Shown: positions 1 to 12,888 of the stretch, piece by piece | How the letters are laid out: each line of letters starts with the position of its first letter | Position numbering within the stretch: the first letter of the stretch is position 1 | Source: Cyprinodon diabolis | Lineage: Eukaryota; Chordata; Actinopteri; Cyprinodontiformes; Cyprinodontidae | Length of the DNA stretch: 64,000 bases | NCBI GenBank assembly: GCA_030533445.1 | Contig: CM060066.1 | Coordinates: 37,614,235 to 37,678,234 of the forward strand | Reading direction: 5' to 3' | The notes under the pieces: generated by a model | The model's database searches: none | Told to the model about the DNA's origin: nothing | What the model saw: only the letters and a program-made list of their open reading frames with translations | Position numbers and translations under genes: made by a program

Positions 1-1174
1 ATGGACAATAAAAATATTAACCGCTGAAGCTTGGGCATAAATTAACTGCAGATTAAAATTTTTTTTTTGCCTGAGCAATAGACCATGCTAAATAGTTTCC
101 CCCCCTTAGGCTCCCCCACTCCCTAAAAGATGTACAACCTTCCCACCCTAATTTTTAGAGCGCTTTACTGGAGTCCAAATACAACAAAGAAATTAAATAA
201 CAGTTTCATGAGGTACAGTTTAGTCCTTGAAAGAGTATATTTAATGTTTACTAATCACACTTTGCAAGCACTTTTAGATGTATAACCCATTCCTGCACAT
301 TTAGAAAACTTAATAATCAACAAAAAAAAAGAAGCCTTAATATATCTTTATAACTTCTAAAAAAAATGTCTATAGGTTTAACATTGCAAATAGGAACAAA
401 AAAGTTGATTTTGCCTTGTGGGTATGCAAGTCAAACACAGAGAGCTAAATAAAGGAGCATAAAATAATGAGCACTCATACTTCACCTTTAAATGTCAGTA
501 AAGGGTAAATGTTCAAATTCTAACAGAGGTTGCAGCTCACAGTGAGTGGACACATTTCTTTGCATACATGTTTGTGATAATACTTTAGTATACTGAAATT
601 TCAATTCGAATAAAGCCTTGGATTTAAAAAAAAAATCAGTATCTTAGTGGCATTTAGATTCTCAAGTTGCACTAAAATATCTTAGATTTCTGATTATAAA
701 ACTCCACTGTGAAATTTCACATGTTTAATAAGGACATAAACTATCTACTAAACAACATTGTCATATCTGTGAGTATTGTTGATTATAAAGTAAAGATTAT
801 TGTTAAAATGATTGCACTAGTACAGTTATGGATGATGAAAGCTGATCATGGTCAATTATATTTCAGTCCATAATAATCAGAACTGATAATTAGATGTGAC
901 ACAAAGTTCACTTATGTTTTATATTATACAAGGTATATATAAGAGTATTTGTTTAAGAATTCAAGATTTTATTAAATGCTTAAAAGGTGGATGCTTAAAT
1001 GATTAGTTAAAGGTGGAAGGGTTCAGACTCAAAAAACCTGAGGCTGTTTGAGTTATTTAACTGTTAAACCCAGTAGGTTTATGAAGCAATTTCCACCTAA
1101 AAACTACACAAATGAAATTAGTCAAACAAAGCTTGGCAGATTTTTAGGTCTAAATGCAAACTACTTGTATAAAG

Positions 1175-1558
1175 CAATGTTTTTCAACCCTGGTCCTCAA
1201 GGCACACTGCCCTGCATATTTTGGATGTTTCCAGGCTGTCACACACCTGATATCAATTGAGGGGAAGTTTAACAGGGCTTTTTTGAACTCCAAATATCTG
1301 AATCAGATGTGTTGAAGCAGGTAAATACCTAAAACATGCAGGGTAGTGTACCTTGAGGCAGAGATGGGGGATCCAAAGTCAACAAGTCATCTCTTTGTCA
1401 TGTATTTGTTCTACCCACCCACTGAACCAGGTGACTCCAATCTGGTTTAACCTTTGCAGATTGGACTCACCTGGTCAGAACAAATACATGACATAGAGAT
1501 GACTTGATGACTCTAGATCCCCCATCTCTGCCTTGAGGACCAGGGTTACAAAACACTG
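1175..1558. mobile_element. hAT-like non-autonomous element (outer of a nested pair)
   Basis: Inverted ends are CAATGTTTTTCAACCCTGG on the left and CCAGGGTTACAAAACACTG on the right. They are flanked by GTATAAAG (1167-1174) and GTGTAAAG (1559-1566), an 8-bp target duplication with one mismatch. 8-bp duplications and CA..TG ends are typical of hAT. There is no transposase. A second element sits inside at 1359-1530. Confidence 0.8.
1359..1530. mobile_element. hAT-like MITE inserted within the 1175-1558 element
   Basis: 172 bp with near-perfect inverted arms: CAGAGATGGGGGATC on the left and GATCCCCCATCTCTG on the right. A perfect 8-bp target duplication CCTTGAGG lies at 1351-1358 and 1531-1538. 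The duplicated target is the inner part of the host element's own terminal repeat, which fixes the order of insertion. Confidence 0.88.
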
Positions 1559-1994
1559 GTGTAAAGATCAGGCATCAAATAACCTATATCCAGTGGAATT
1601 ATTATTACAGCTGTTTTAATGTCTAGTTTGTCTGTACTTAAGCAAATATAAAAAAAGATTTATTTAACATCAACTAACTCTCTTTCTACATAAACAGCGG
1701 AAAGACACTAACACCAAAAACCGAAATCCTCCGAAATCCCACATCCAATATAGCTCGGCTCCGTATTTTGACAGTGAAGGACGGAGAAGACGTACGTGTA
1801 CAGTGATGTGTGGGGGAGTAGCGCTGGATGTAGAACAGTTTTGATTGATTAACATGACAGACAAATACTACACACAACGTACGTGAGCGGGGCGGAGTGG
1901 TGACAGAGTATGTGAAATATTGGGGTGAGTAAATCTATTTGAAAACCTGAGAAGCCTGAGATTGTATTAAACAATGTCTTTATTATATAAGAAG

Positions 1995-4042
1995 CACAGG
2001 TGTCAAGTAACGAAGTACAAATACTTTGTTACTGTACTTAAAGCTACAGTGTGTAATAATTACAGGGATATACAGTCAGAAATGTAATATATTATACATA
2101 ACTATGTTATTTATCATCATCTACGAGCTCAGCCTCTTAACCTTAATATCTGCGTTGCCTTAGAATTCGTTATTTATAATTACATAGGAGCGGGTCTCGC
2201 AGCCATGGAGGCAGACATCTTTGCGCTACGGCAGCGCAGAGCCAACAAACTAGCGATTGCGAGATCGCCCATTACGCTCGAAAGTAACTACGGCAAGTTG
2301 AGAGAGATGAACTGAGACGGTACTGAAATCTATACCCTACACAGACTAGTGAAATACTATCTGTAAAATTATCTATGTAAACAAACCTCATCACTTGAGA
2401 AGGTAGGTGATGCGGACGTCGTGGAAGACATTTTGTCCTGTAACGCTCGCCGTACTGTTGGGGGGGAGATGTTCATGTTGCTGCGGTCTGCAGTCTGGAC
2501 GTTAGATGTCGTTGAAAATTACACACTGTAGCTTTAAGTACACTTTTTAGGTATCTATACTTTACTCCATTACTTATTTTTTCTCCTACTTTTGACTTCT
2601 ACTCATCACATTTCCACACAAGTATCTTTACTTTCTATTCCTTACATTTTTAAAACAAACGTTACTCGTTACTCTTGGCTTCAGTTTAAACAGGTCACGG
2701 ATTAGCGGACTGCGATGTTATGAACAACATTAAATCCAAAGATTTTGTCTAGGTAAAGCTGATGTATTTGTTGTAGTCTCTTGTTATTCACACATAACAA
2801 TAAACAGCGATTAGCTGACGTGGGTTTTAAAACTGCAAAGCTTTGTCTTCAACTGAAAATCAAACGCGCATCTACACAGACCAGTGTGATGCATTCGGGA
2901 GCGTCAGACAGCTATGGTGCATTCAGGAGCATGGGACATTTCAGACTTACGAGGAAAGAGACAAAAACGGAACAGAACTCATACAATAATGTATTTATTC
3001 AGAAACAGTGTGGGCTTTCTTATAATACTGAATGCTCTATTATTGTGTTTCTGTTATTTTTTGATTATGCACATCTGCTAGCTTTTTATTCTAAAAAAGC
3101 TATAATATTACAGCAGCAAATTATCAAAGTTTTTCAAAAGCCTGTTTAAAAGCTCTAAATGAGGCTTCAGATCGTACAGCGACAATTGCGCTGTCATTGT
3201 TTTACAGGACAGAATTTGCATTTGCTGACTCTTGTCCTTTAACTAGAGATGGGTATACAGGAATACAGTCATACAAGTGTAAACTCCTCTCAGATAGAAC
3301 AGGATGCAATATTTGGCAATTTCTATTTTTATTTTTTCATCTTTTTTTTTTTAATTCAATGTAACATGAATGCATAAATACGTCATTTTATTTGAGTGTT
3401 AAATTCTGTTTAAAGTAACAGATCATTAAAAATGTCTCCTGACATTTACTGGTTGATTTTCTTTATTCGGACCCCACTGATTTTTTATTAGTTACCCCTG
3501 GTTTAATGTTTCTAAATATATATTTCACGTCATGTGCGCCATCCAATGCAGATCATTGGTGCCATCCACATCTAGTGAAAACTAGTGTAATTGGATGAGT
3601 CGTATAACGCAAACACTCATTGGTTAGTTAAAGGAAATCATCAGAAGCAAGCTGGTGTTCTTCAAACTGTAAAGAATTGTCTATGCCATGCTACAATGTT
3701 GGATTCAGAAAAACATGTCTAAATGTCTGAAAGGTCGGACACAGGCGAGAGCATATCGGGAGATGGAGACCAACAAGACCTCCCTCATCTTTGGCCCTAT
3801 CTCAGAGAATTTTTTGAAATAGTGGAAAAATTGTGCTTTCAATTCATATAGTGTTATCTGGCCTTTTTCTTAAAGGTTACTTTATACTTTTATACTTTAA
3901 GTAGTTTTTGGAGCACATACTTTTTCACTTTTACTTGAGTAAAGAGGTCAAGTTGATACTTCAACTTTTACCAGAGTGTTTTTAAACTGCAGTATCTATA
4001 CTTCTACTTAAGTAACAAATGTGTGTACTTTTGACAACACTG
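1995..4042. mobile_element. 2-kb hAT-like element without visible transposase
   Basis: Ends CACAGGTGTCAAGTAACG and TACTTTTGACAACACTG are imperfect inverted repeats (GTGTC/GACAAC cores). They are flanked by a perfect 8-bp duplication ATAAGAAG at 1987-1994 and 4043-4050. Sub-terminal sequence repeats TACTTTTAC-like motifs on both sides. The longest internal open stretch (2781-3149, plus) has no recognisable transposase feature. It carries a nested TTAA element at 2042-2533. Confidence 0.82.
2042..2533. mobile_element. TTAA-flanked inverted-repeat element, copy 1
   Basis: 492 bp bounded by TTAA at 2038-2041 and 2534-2537. The inverted ends are AGCTACAGTGTGTAAT and ATTACACACTGTAGCT. The interior is CpG-richer than the surroundings. 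TTAA targets are typical of piggyBac- and Kolobok-type elements, but the end sequence does not decide between them. It sits inside the 1995-4042 hAT-like element. Confidence 0.8.
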
Positions 4043-4050
4043 ATAAGAAG

Positions 4051-7000
4051 TGAATTAGGACTGAATCCGTTGAATCATATTTGTTCAAAAGGATTTTAGT
4101 GGGTAGGCAGAGTGGTCACATTGGCACAGTTTCTAGAATTGTAAAAGGATCATCCTTTTCCTCACATGACGTCAATAGAGCAGTGTGGTACCGTAATAGG
4201 TATTGTCTAATCCATTGTATAACTATTAACTATCTGCTCAAGGCATGCTGTAGCTTTTATTTCCTGTTACAGTTTTTTTGTTCCATTTATTAAACCATGT
4301 CCCAGGTTGAAAGCCTTATCAGCTTGACTAAATATGTGTTTATGATATGTAAAATATATATTCACTTAAACAAATGAATAGCCTATTGTAACCATGATAA
4401 TGATGGTGGCAAACTACTCTACATCTTAAATGGTACTATGAGTTTTAGGTGCAATCGCACAGGGGAGTAGCGCACCTGGCAGATGGTGACGATGAAGAAT
4501 AAAAAAAAGATGTTCTTACAGGTAAGACCTGTGCATCATCTCATGGGGCTCCTCCTCATTTTGATCATGTTCCATTACAGAGTAAATACTAATGGGCTGT
4601 TTGACTGCATTGTTTGCTATAATTCTGTTCCGTATTATTATTTATTTCTCCTGACTTAGTGCCGCTCCTTCGTTGATTGCATCCCTGTCAAAACAACATG
4701 TCGTGTTTGTGTTTATAACACCTACACCTCCATTGGACCTAATGGACCTACTGACCTATTTTGTTATTGTTCGCATAAAATTAAGACAGAACTCTCCTGA
4801 CTATATCGGGAAATTAAATCATGTGTTTGGCTTTACGGAGAGTTAAGAAACACAAAGTTTATTGCGGAAAACCTATTCCTTACCTGGTTAGCTCTATTGG
4901 GAATGTTACCACAGGGTTAGGGTTAGGGTTATTTATATAATCAGACACATTTAGTGAACAAAAAAACATATGAGTGATTATATGGGAATGTATAATGTAT
5001 CAAAAGTGATGCAAAAAATGCTGTGATTTAATGTATACTAAATTAATATTTTTATTTAATTTGTCAGAAAGTTCAATGACAATTCTAATTTTTGAAAACT
5101 AGAGTGTTCTGACAATTATTTCAAGGCTCAGGCTGTTCTGTTCTAGAAACTCCTCTAGAACCTCTGGAGCTGATTTTTCAAAACATGAATTCATAACCTG
5201 AAGAACATTATGAACAACAGTGAGCATCCTCTTCAGGAGGCTGTTAAACACCATCAGAGGGTCTTCAGTCAAAGGCTTCTCTAGATCTGGTGCAAGAAAG
5301 ACCACTTTAAGATCCTTCCTGCCTACAGCTATCGACATCTCTAACAACTTATTGAAAAGGGGCCAATGAGATGTTTTAAAAGTTAATACGCCTTTGGGAT
5401 TAATAAACTCTTATTGAATTTAACTGAGGTTGCATTGAATTTAGTCAAATGTGTTTTGTTTGGTTTTTACACCTCAAAAACAACATTTGGTGAAACTTTC
5501 AATCTTTAGGACGTTGTATAACTGAAGGTGTTCTGGGAAAAAATGTCAACTCATTTGAGACATTTAAAATCTCCTTTGAGGGACCAGGTTTGATGTACTT
5601 TGACAAACTGTGAAAATTACTGTCTCTCTGCTAAACCGATCACCCATGCTATTGGGTTTGGGCAGGCATAATGGGTAAAATAAGTTTTTCAAAAGATAGT
5701 AAAATAGCATCAGTACATCAATACCTTTAGCAATAACAGTGATTTGCATCTGACAGACTGTAAACAAGCTCAAAGCTCAGAGGGCTAAAATGTCAAAAGA
5801 TTTCAAATGTAAATAGAATCTTCAATAATAAAGAGAACACTTTTAGTGCTATCGCAATAGTTGCCCTAAAATAAGAATGCAAGCAAATGTGTCAACTTAA
5901 GTTAACAGTAATCTATCATCTTGTTGGAGCAAACTGCTTTGTTTATGTTTGAATCTTTTATTCTTTCTAGTTTACAATTTTTTTTGTCTGATTTATGACA
6001 TATATTAAACATGAAATATTTTGGTTAGAAGTATGAGTTGACTTAATTATGAAATAATGAATTGTTTAGATGTATTTTTTGCTCCTGTGCATAACTGACA
6101 CTGTTTCTCCCCTCTGTCCCTTCATCATAGACAGGTGAGTGCAGCACCAGCAATATATTGAAGTTAGATACAGGGGCCGGGGAGCTCTTGGATTTAGGCA
6201 CACAGCTATACAGTTTTTGACCGCTGCTGAGTGTTGCTGCTTTTTGAGAGGCATGTAAAGTAAGAAATAAACCGATATGATCTGCCTGTCATATCATACT
6301 GCAGCAAGAACAATCTAAGTTTATTTTTGGAAAATAAAGCATCTTGAACAAGAGGAGAAAAGTGTGTTGGATTACATGGTCACTTTAAAAACATTTGACA
6401 GCGCTGGAACGCGTTGAACTTGGATGCTTCTGAACCGAGAGCCATGCACATCTTTATTGGAAGGACTGCGTTAATGATCTGTTAATTAGAAGATTCTGAA
6501 TGTAAATAACCTAAAAATTCAGTTTGTTAAGTGTTGGATTTTTTGTCCTCAGAGCCAGTCTGTTTTCATACCCTGAGCCTTTTTCTCTCTTCACTGCGGG
6601 CTTGGACTGGATTATAACTTGACAACTCCTTCATGCTTTTTGAGACAGGGGCAAGAACACAATGATGAAGGTTCATGGTGCTTTTTCTACTGTTTTTACA
6701 AAACCCCATAGCTCATTGCCATTACATTTGTCGCTATATGGCACAAAGTCAGTGAAGGAGCCACCATTGCAACTATTAGAGTACAATTAATCATCCCTTA
6801 TAGAACTCCCTGACAACATATTTGCTTAGCTCTGGTCACAAACCAAGAATGTATAATTATATGGCTGTACCTGCCATTATCTCTGTTTTTGAGTCCTCTT
6901 TTTTTCTATCAACCCCCAGGCAATTGTTACAAACTTGTTAAACTGGAGGCCCTTTCGCTTTTTTTTCCTTGAAATCTCTTTTTGTCAAAAAGTTATTAAG

Positions 7001-9002
7001 GTTTTCCAGGGTTACCACATACCCACCCATAGGAAGTATTGCTAGAGAATAAATAAACAACACTTAGATGTCAGATTATTCAATTACCTTCCTTGACAGG
7101 CATTTAAGTGACATCCCTTTCTTAACTCATTATGTTCAGTATGATGTTGGTTTTATCTTGGTTAAGCCATGAAAGCCTCAGCACTTATAGAAAAGCTGTC
7201 CAAAAGGTTTAGGAACATCTTAAAGGATTTTCTATTTATTCTTCCAAAAGCACATCATGAAGTGATGTTGATAGAGAAGCCCTGACTGTCCATCTGATCT
7301 CTAAATTATTCCAAAGGTTATGTTGAAAGAGAAAGGTATCCTCTCCAAACTACGTCCACAAAGACAGTGGCTCAGAATTGTCTATCAATCTCTTGGTATG
7401 CTGATGCTTTCAGGGCTTGTTATATTCACAGTTAAGCCCAGCTAATGAAACAAACCATAAAATCCATGTGAAGTCTTGAGGTTTTAAAGTGATTAAATCA
7501 GCAGAAACGTGTTGACTTCTACATACAATGATCTTCAGCAGAAAAGCTGAAGAAAATTTCATGACTGAACTTGTTGCACTAGCAGCTTCTTATCACAGTT
7601 ATCACACTAAAGTTGACATATTGCATCACAAATGAGGCCTAGGGGTAGGTTCAACAGAATAAACTGAATCACCCACCCACATACAATCAGAGGCTCATCT
7701 GTCTTCAAAGCAAGCCAATCAGTATTGGACTGCACCTCCTGAAGTCCAATTAGCCTGCTAACCAACCAACCTCTGGCACATTTGACCCACATGTCAGTTT
7801 CTGACTAAGTGACCCTGATTCAACCATCATCCATAACTTCAAGTATGTAAGTTAACTTCAGCGTTAATGTTTCCTGTAGAGGTCTGAGCGCTAAACACCT
7901 AAAATATTGTATCACTAAAACTATTCTAATTGCCTTCTTTTTCTTGGCTGAGTTGTTACAGTTAAAATGTTTGTAGAAACAGCCTCGTAGTGCTTGATTT
8001 TATACCTGGGCACTCAAAGTGTTTAGAATACCTAATTTTCATTATCTTGATCAGTTAGTAAATACTTTTGGTAATTTAGTGATTGTTATTATAAACTGAA
8101 CTTTTAATGAACTATATTATCAAATTCGAACATATGTAACTGAATCTGTCTATACCAAGCAGTAACAGTTAGTTAAATTTATATTTCTCTCATTTTGAAC
8201 ATCAAATCAAGCCTTTATGTTTCTACCATTTTGTAATCTCAGTTCATTAGACACATTCTTATGTTTTTAATTATTTTGCATTTTTAATTTCCTACTATAT
8301 TAGAAATAAACAATTACAATTAGGATGATCTTCTATCATGCATTCAAAGAAATCCCCTTGTGTCATAATGAGTTATAAGATAGGGAATAGGAGGAAGAGG
8401 GAAAAAGTGACCAGCAGACTGTTTCAATTTCAAGATCTAAGATCTCAGAAATATACATATTTACATGAATTATATCCATTTTTACTTATAAATGTTTGAG
8501 TCTTTTAGCTGCAGATAACTGATGTGTAGCTAAAACATGGTAGTGTAAATCAGACCTTACCAGTTAACCTTCTTAAACGTGTAAATATCTTGCAAATAAA
8601 GCTGTGTTGTGTTATCTGATACTTTCATCACCCTTTACAGTAGAGATGTAAAATGATAATCTGTTTTAAAAAACATTGACATATTTGGAAAGTTATTGAA
8701 AAAGGATTTTAAAGTGTTTTCAGCTTACAATCTACTATTAATTATTGATTAGTTTCAGGAATTTTGACAAGAACTTGATTACATTGGGTAATGGCACCAT
8801 TCACCCCAGCCAACTCTATAATGGAAGGAATGGGAAGTGTGTAATAACTTGGTGTTCTGCTTGTTATTTTAGTATTGTATGTTATTTTATGTATTTTTAT
8901 TTATTTATTATATTTTTATGTGATGTGTTTTGACTATGTATTTAGCCTACATCTATGTTCCTCGCTGGTATTTCTTTTTTTATCTGTATTTACTGTTTCT
9001 AA
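4051..9002. other. Intergenic sequence; no gene recognised
   Basis: AT-rich DNA. It contains a short TTAGGG run (4912-4930) and an unassigned open segment on the minus strand (5099-5412, discussed as a finding). A retrotransposon-tail-like GGGATTAATAAA occurs near 5396-5407. Nothing else stands out. Confidence 0.5.
4912..4930 (+). repeat. Short interstitial telomere-like repeat
   Basis: Three consecutive AGGGTT units (vertebrate TTAGGG register). Too short to imply a fusion point; probably chance or a repair patch. Confidence 0.7.
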
Positions 9003-9105
9003 TGGCAGCTACAACTACACACTTTTGCGTCCATGATAAATTTTCCCCTAGGGCACAATTAAGTATATTCTATTCTATTCTATTCTATTCTATTCTATTC
9101 TATTT
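9003..9105 (+). mobile_element. Non-LTR retrotransposon 3' tail with (TTCTA)n
   Basis: The sequence TTTTCCCCTAGGGCACAATTAAG leads into about eight ATTCT units (9067-9104). The order is the same as in the LINE tail at 61200-61255 (TTTTCCCATTGTGGGACAATAAA, then TTCTATACTATTCT). It appears to be a 5'-truncated copy retaining only the 3' end and its terminal short repeat. Confidence 0.65.
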
Positions 9106-11064
9106 AAAATGGGAAACAAAAAACAAAATTGAAGTGATACAGATAAGATTATGGGAAGTGCTGTAGGAAAGAAAACATTGTTTACTCACACCTGTGGACA
9201 TTTGGAGACTAGATGAGGACCTAAAATGATTTTACCATCATCATTAAGAGGAAGGTAAGGGAGGTTTTAAAAAAATCTCCAAGGCTCACAGTTAAACATA
9301 ATGCAGCAAAACTGACTTCTTTTGATAAGAAAGTGCCAATCCCTTTATATCATTGTGTTGTTGTTTATATTTTACCAGGATTGATGATTATTTTGGTAGC
9401 TGTTGGGACATACAGATGGTCCTTATAAATGCAGGTTCACAGGCCTGGGACTTATCCCATATTTGAATTTACATTACAGTCAGTCAGAAACTCATTACTG
9501 ATTTTATTTAGTTTTATGTGTTCAGTTTTTTAAAGCAAATGTTTCAAATATGTCAGAGAAGTTTTATGAACACTGCAAAATAATTGTCTTAATTTTGCAC
9601 AGACATCTTTTGTGGGCATTATTGACTGTCTTGATGAGGCTTTTATTTTACGTATATTGATATCGAAATTATAAGGTATCAATTAAAGTAAGAAATGAAT
9701 TGTGATATATAGATTTTGGCCGTATTGTCAAGCCCTATTGGAACAACATATTTATTACATTAAAATCCCTTTGCTGTTATCTGCTTGTGCACTAAACCTT
9801 TTTTTTTTTTAAATGTAACAAGTTTGGGTTGTTTTAAACTGATGCCTGCCCAAAGATATTCCTTATGTCCACTGAACAAAAACTACAATGCTCAAAAGGA
9901 TATTATTTTTTTATCTTTCAGAAAAAGCTTGTCTGGTGTTTTCCTCTATATAATTCTGAAAAAGTTTAGGAATCCACTCACATACTAAGAAACAGTCCAA
10001 ATGCTGAGTCCTCGGCCTGTTAGATTAGTGAGTGGTTGGTTTCTTCTTGTTTGCTTTCTTCTTTCGTTCCTAAAAAAGATTAACCATAGTTGAGAATGCA
10101 TTTACCTCAAATAATTTAAATAATTCACTTCCTTTTTGAGACTGTTCAAATGTGAACAGGTAAATACCGAGAATACTTAGTTCTTTAGGCGTAATTTGCC
10201 ACAGATCAATTTAAACCAAAGAGATTAACCAACAAATTAGAATCTTCTAAAAACTTTCATGCCTTTGCTCGGGTAAGTATTAAGATATGACTATCACATT
10301 TATTTTGAAGCATATACATTTAGTTTTTTTTTTAATTTAAATTAAAGTTTCATACATTTTAAACTATCAAATATAATTTAAAATTTTGATCAGTCTATTT
10401 ATTTTAGATCTAAAATACCAGCAGTTTGAGTCTTTTTATAAATAATCAAAAAAAAACCTTAGCTTAGTTACATCCAACACATTTTTAGTAGGGTTTACTA
10501 TGCTAGCCACTGAGAGCACCCATATTCATGTGTGGGATACACAGATGTAGTTCCTTCTTCTTCAAAGTCTGTGATGTCACACACCAACTGGCTTCTTCAG
10601 AAACTCTCAAAGTTTTTCCTAAAACTCCTAGAAGGTTAGTAAACCAGAATTCAGCATTGGAAACATTACCCGCTGTTTCCGCCTGGTCACTCAAGTGTTC
10701 AATCTCCTTCCAGAAGTTCTGGTTGCTGATTCTGGTTGAATTCTAGGTCTTCCGTTTTCTGGTCATTACAATGTTACGTTGACATGCAACCATCAGACAT
10801 GGTGGAGGTTCCTCTTTGTGACTGTATTGGTCCCTGGAACACATTGGGGAACAAAGACGTCATTGCAGGTGTGTTTGATCACAAATATCGATCACTAAGG
10901 AGTTTTTATGAGAAATGATCTAGACGCTGAAACAGTTAACAGCTCCAGGAGACCACTGCAACAAACACTTATTGGCTGTCAATTCTCTGAATTTTACACA
11001 AGAGTTGATGGACTCACAACTTTAAGTCGCACTGTCACTTTTTCCCCATCAATTTTCAAAATAT
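9106..11064. other. Intergenic sequence; nothing recognised
   Basis: AT-rich, with overlapping short open stretches on both strands near 10500-10920 that show no codon or domain signature. No repeat family was identified. Confidence 0.5.
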
Positions 11065-11068
11065 TTAA

Positions 11069-11670
11069 AGGTACACTATGCAACCGGTGTTGATTTTCCA
11101 GCGAGGCTCCCCCCAGAGGGCGAAAGTAAAAGTGCACTGTCGTAAATATGCTCAGCTGTTCTCCTGGTTTCTCCGTCAAGCCAGGCGCGGTTGTTTTGAG
11201 CTTAGCAGACAGGCGAACGCAATGAATGACTATATGGCAAGCGCGTGATGCGCCGCAAACGCGCTGCTGCTCGAGAAGGAACACACTTTTGCACCGTGCA
11301 GTTACAGCAGCAAAGCTGCTTCAGCCGCGCGTCAGAACTAACTGGTACAAGCAGCAAAAATGAAGCAGCAGACGCGATTTTGCTGCGTCCGGTGTGAAAG
11401 CAGCACTGCACAAAGATCGCCACTGTGCTAGCAACGAGCATGCTTTTAACTGGGGGTGTAGCAGTTCTCGCCGTAAAGCAAGACCGACTCTCGCGAGACT
11501 TCTGAGCCTGTGGGTGCGGGTCGGTGCTCCTGCAATTGCAAGTGCGGTATTTCCCCCACAGACCACCAGGGCGGCCGAGAATACCTTTGTTCAACCTGAA
11601 ATGACTCATTTAATCATCCAAAACGTTATGGAACACATTAATTGATTGAAAAATGTTGCATAGTGTGCCT
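11069..11670. mobile_element. TTAA-flanked inverted-repeat element, GC-rich interior
   Basis: 602 bp with ends AGGTACACTATGCAAC and GTTGCATAGTGTGCCT, flanked by TTAA at 11065-11068 and 11671-11674. The interior is markedly GC- and CpG-rich for this window, which produces several overlapping spurious ORFs. It has the same layout as, but a different sequence from, the AGCTACAGTG family at 2042 and 17910. Confidence 0.82.
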
Positions 11671-11674
11671 TTAA

Positions 11675-12888
11675 ATTTTGCATTGGAATGTTATTTATGT
11701 TCAGCAGCTGGTTTGTTTTTGTAGTGTCCCCTGGGTGCCAGTTTTAATGAGTCAGGGTGTCATCCAAATATATAACTTGAAAATGTTTTTGATCCAACTA
11801 TATTCCAAAACTTTCACACATTTTCCTCTTTGTGGAACCATTTTAATACTTAGATGTGAAGTCAAGGTTTTCTTCTACATTGAATTAGAGAATAATTGTA
11901 CCAATGTATGCATAAGATTTAAAAAAAAGCAATGTAAATGAGCTTCTTTGCAGTTCCTGATTAATTCTGATGCACGTATTTTGCTTATGTGGCTGAGCTG
12001 TTAATGGCTTTTTTTTATTTCTAAGGTTGCATTAATTTTCTATAAGCCTCTTTGCATCATTTAGAGTTCCCTCTTTGAACAATTCATTGCATCGTCTGCA
12101 GGAATACGTGCCTAGGCCAGTTTACGTGCTACTGCAGGAACAAATTGAAATTTAATTTACTGAAGGTGGATGCAATTAAAACAAGAACTAAAATGAATAT
12201 GAAATGCTCTAATGTAGTTCATAGAAAAACTGCTGCAAAATGATCTCGTTTCAAAGTCAGCACATAGCCCACAATCTAGCTTTAATTATTTCTCATCAAA
12301 GTGAAATGGTTTGGACTGCACTACAAAAGTAGCTGAAGTGAGACCTCAGTCTGCAGACACATTTATATATGCAAGCAACCAGCAGCCAAATGTAGTTACT
12401 GTGACTTAAGCGAGACCACGGTACCACTGTTTATACTGTTTCTGTCCTCTCATTATAATTTAGCATAACATCTCCTTGTCTGAACCAAAACAAAAGCTGA
12501 GTCTGATTCCCAGTTAATTAAGTCTCTTGCTTCAGTTAACTTGTCATTTGAATATCTTTGTAGAGGAAACAACTTTCTTGCAGAGGACAGCTTACTTCAC
12601 AAAAGTCATTTTTTTGTTCTACCTGTAGTTCAGCAGAAAAAACAACAACTTTTCTTTTAATCTATGTGTGTCCTCCTGTTTTGGCATCAGAGTGAGGACT
12701 GTTTATCCGGTTTCGTCATCAAAGTGTGGGACATTTTTCTGTTCCTTCCTTCCTTTCTTTTTTGCTAAAGCTTATGTTAGGTATGAACTGGTAAAAGGTT
12801 TAGGAAACATCAAGGTTGGCTTAAAATAGATTAAAGATAACTCAAACTCAATGAAAGTTAATCTGAATCAACAACAAAAAAAAATTTA
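11675..12888. other. Intergenic sequence; nothing recognised
   Basis: AT-rich, with no ORF or repeat I can support. Confidence 0.5.

Noticed and set aside
2781..3149. A 122-codon plus-strand ORF inside the 2-kb hAT-like element
   Set aside because: No hAT dimerisation or BED-finger motif, low-complexity hydrophobic tail, and no splice or start context.
4912..4930. Interstitial telomere or chromosome fusion scar
   Set aside because: Only three TTAGGG-type units; too short to support a fusion.
11202..11609. A 135-codon ORF on the minus strand and overlapping ORFs on the plus strand
   Set aside because: They lie wholly within a GC-rich TTAA element bounded by perfect inverted repeats; open frames arise from composition and no domain is recognisable.
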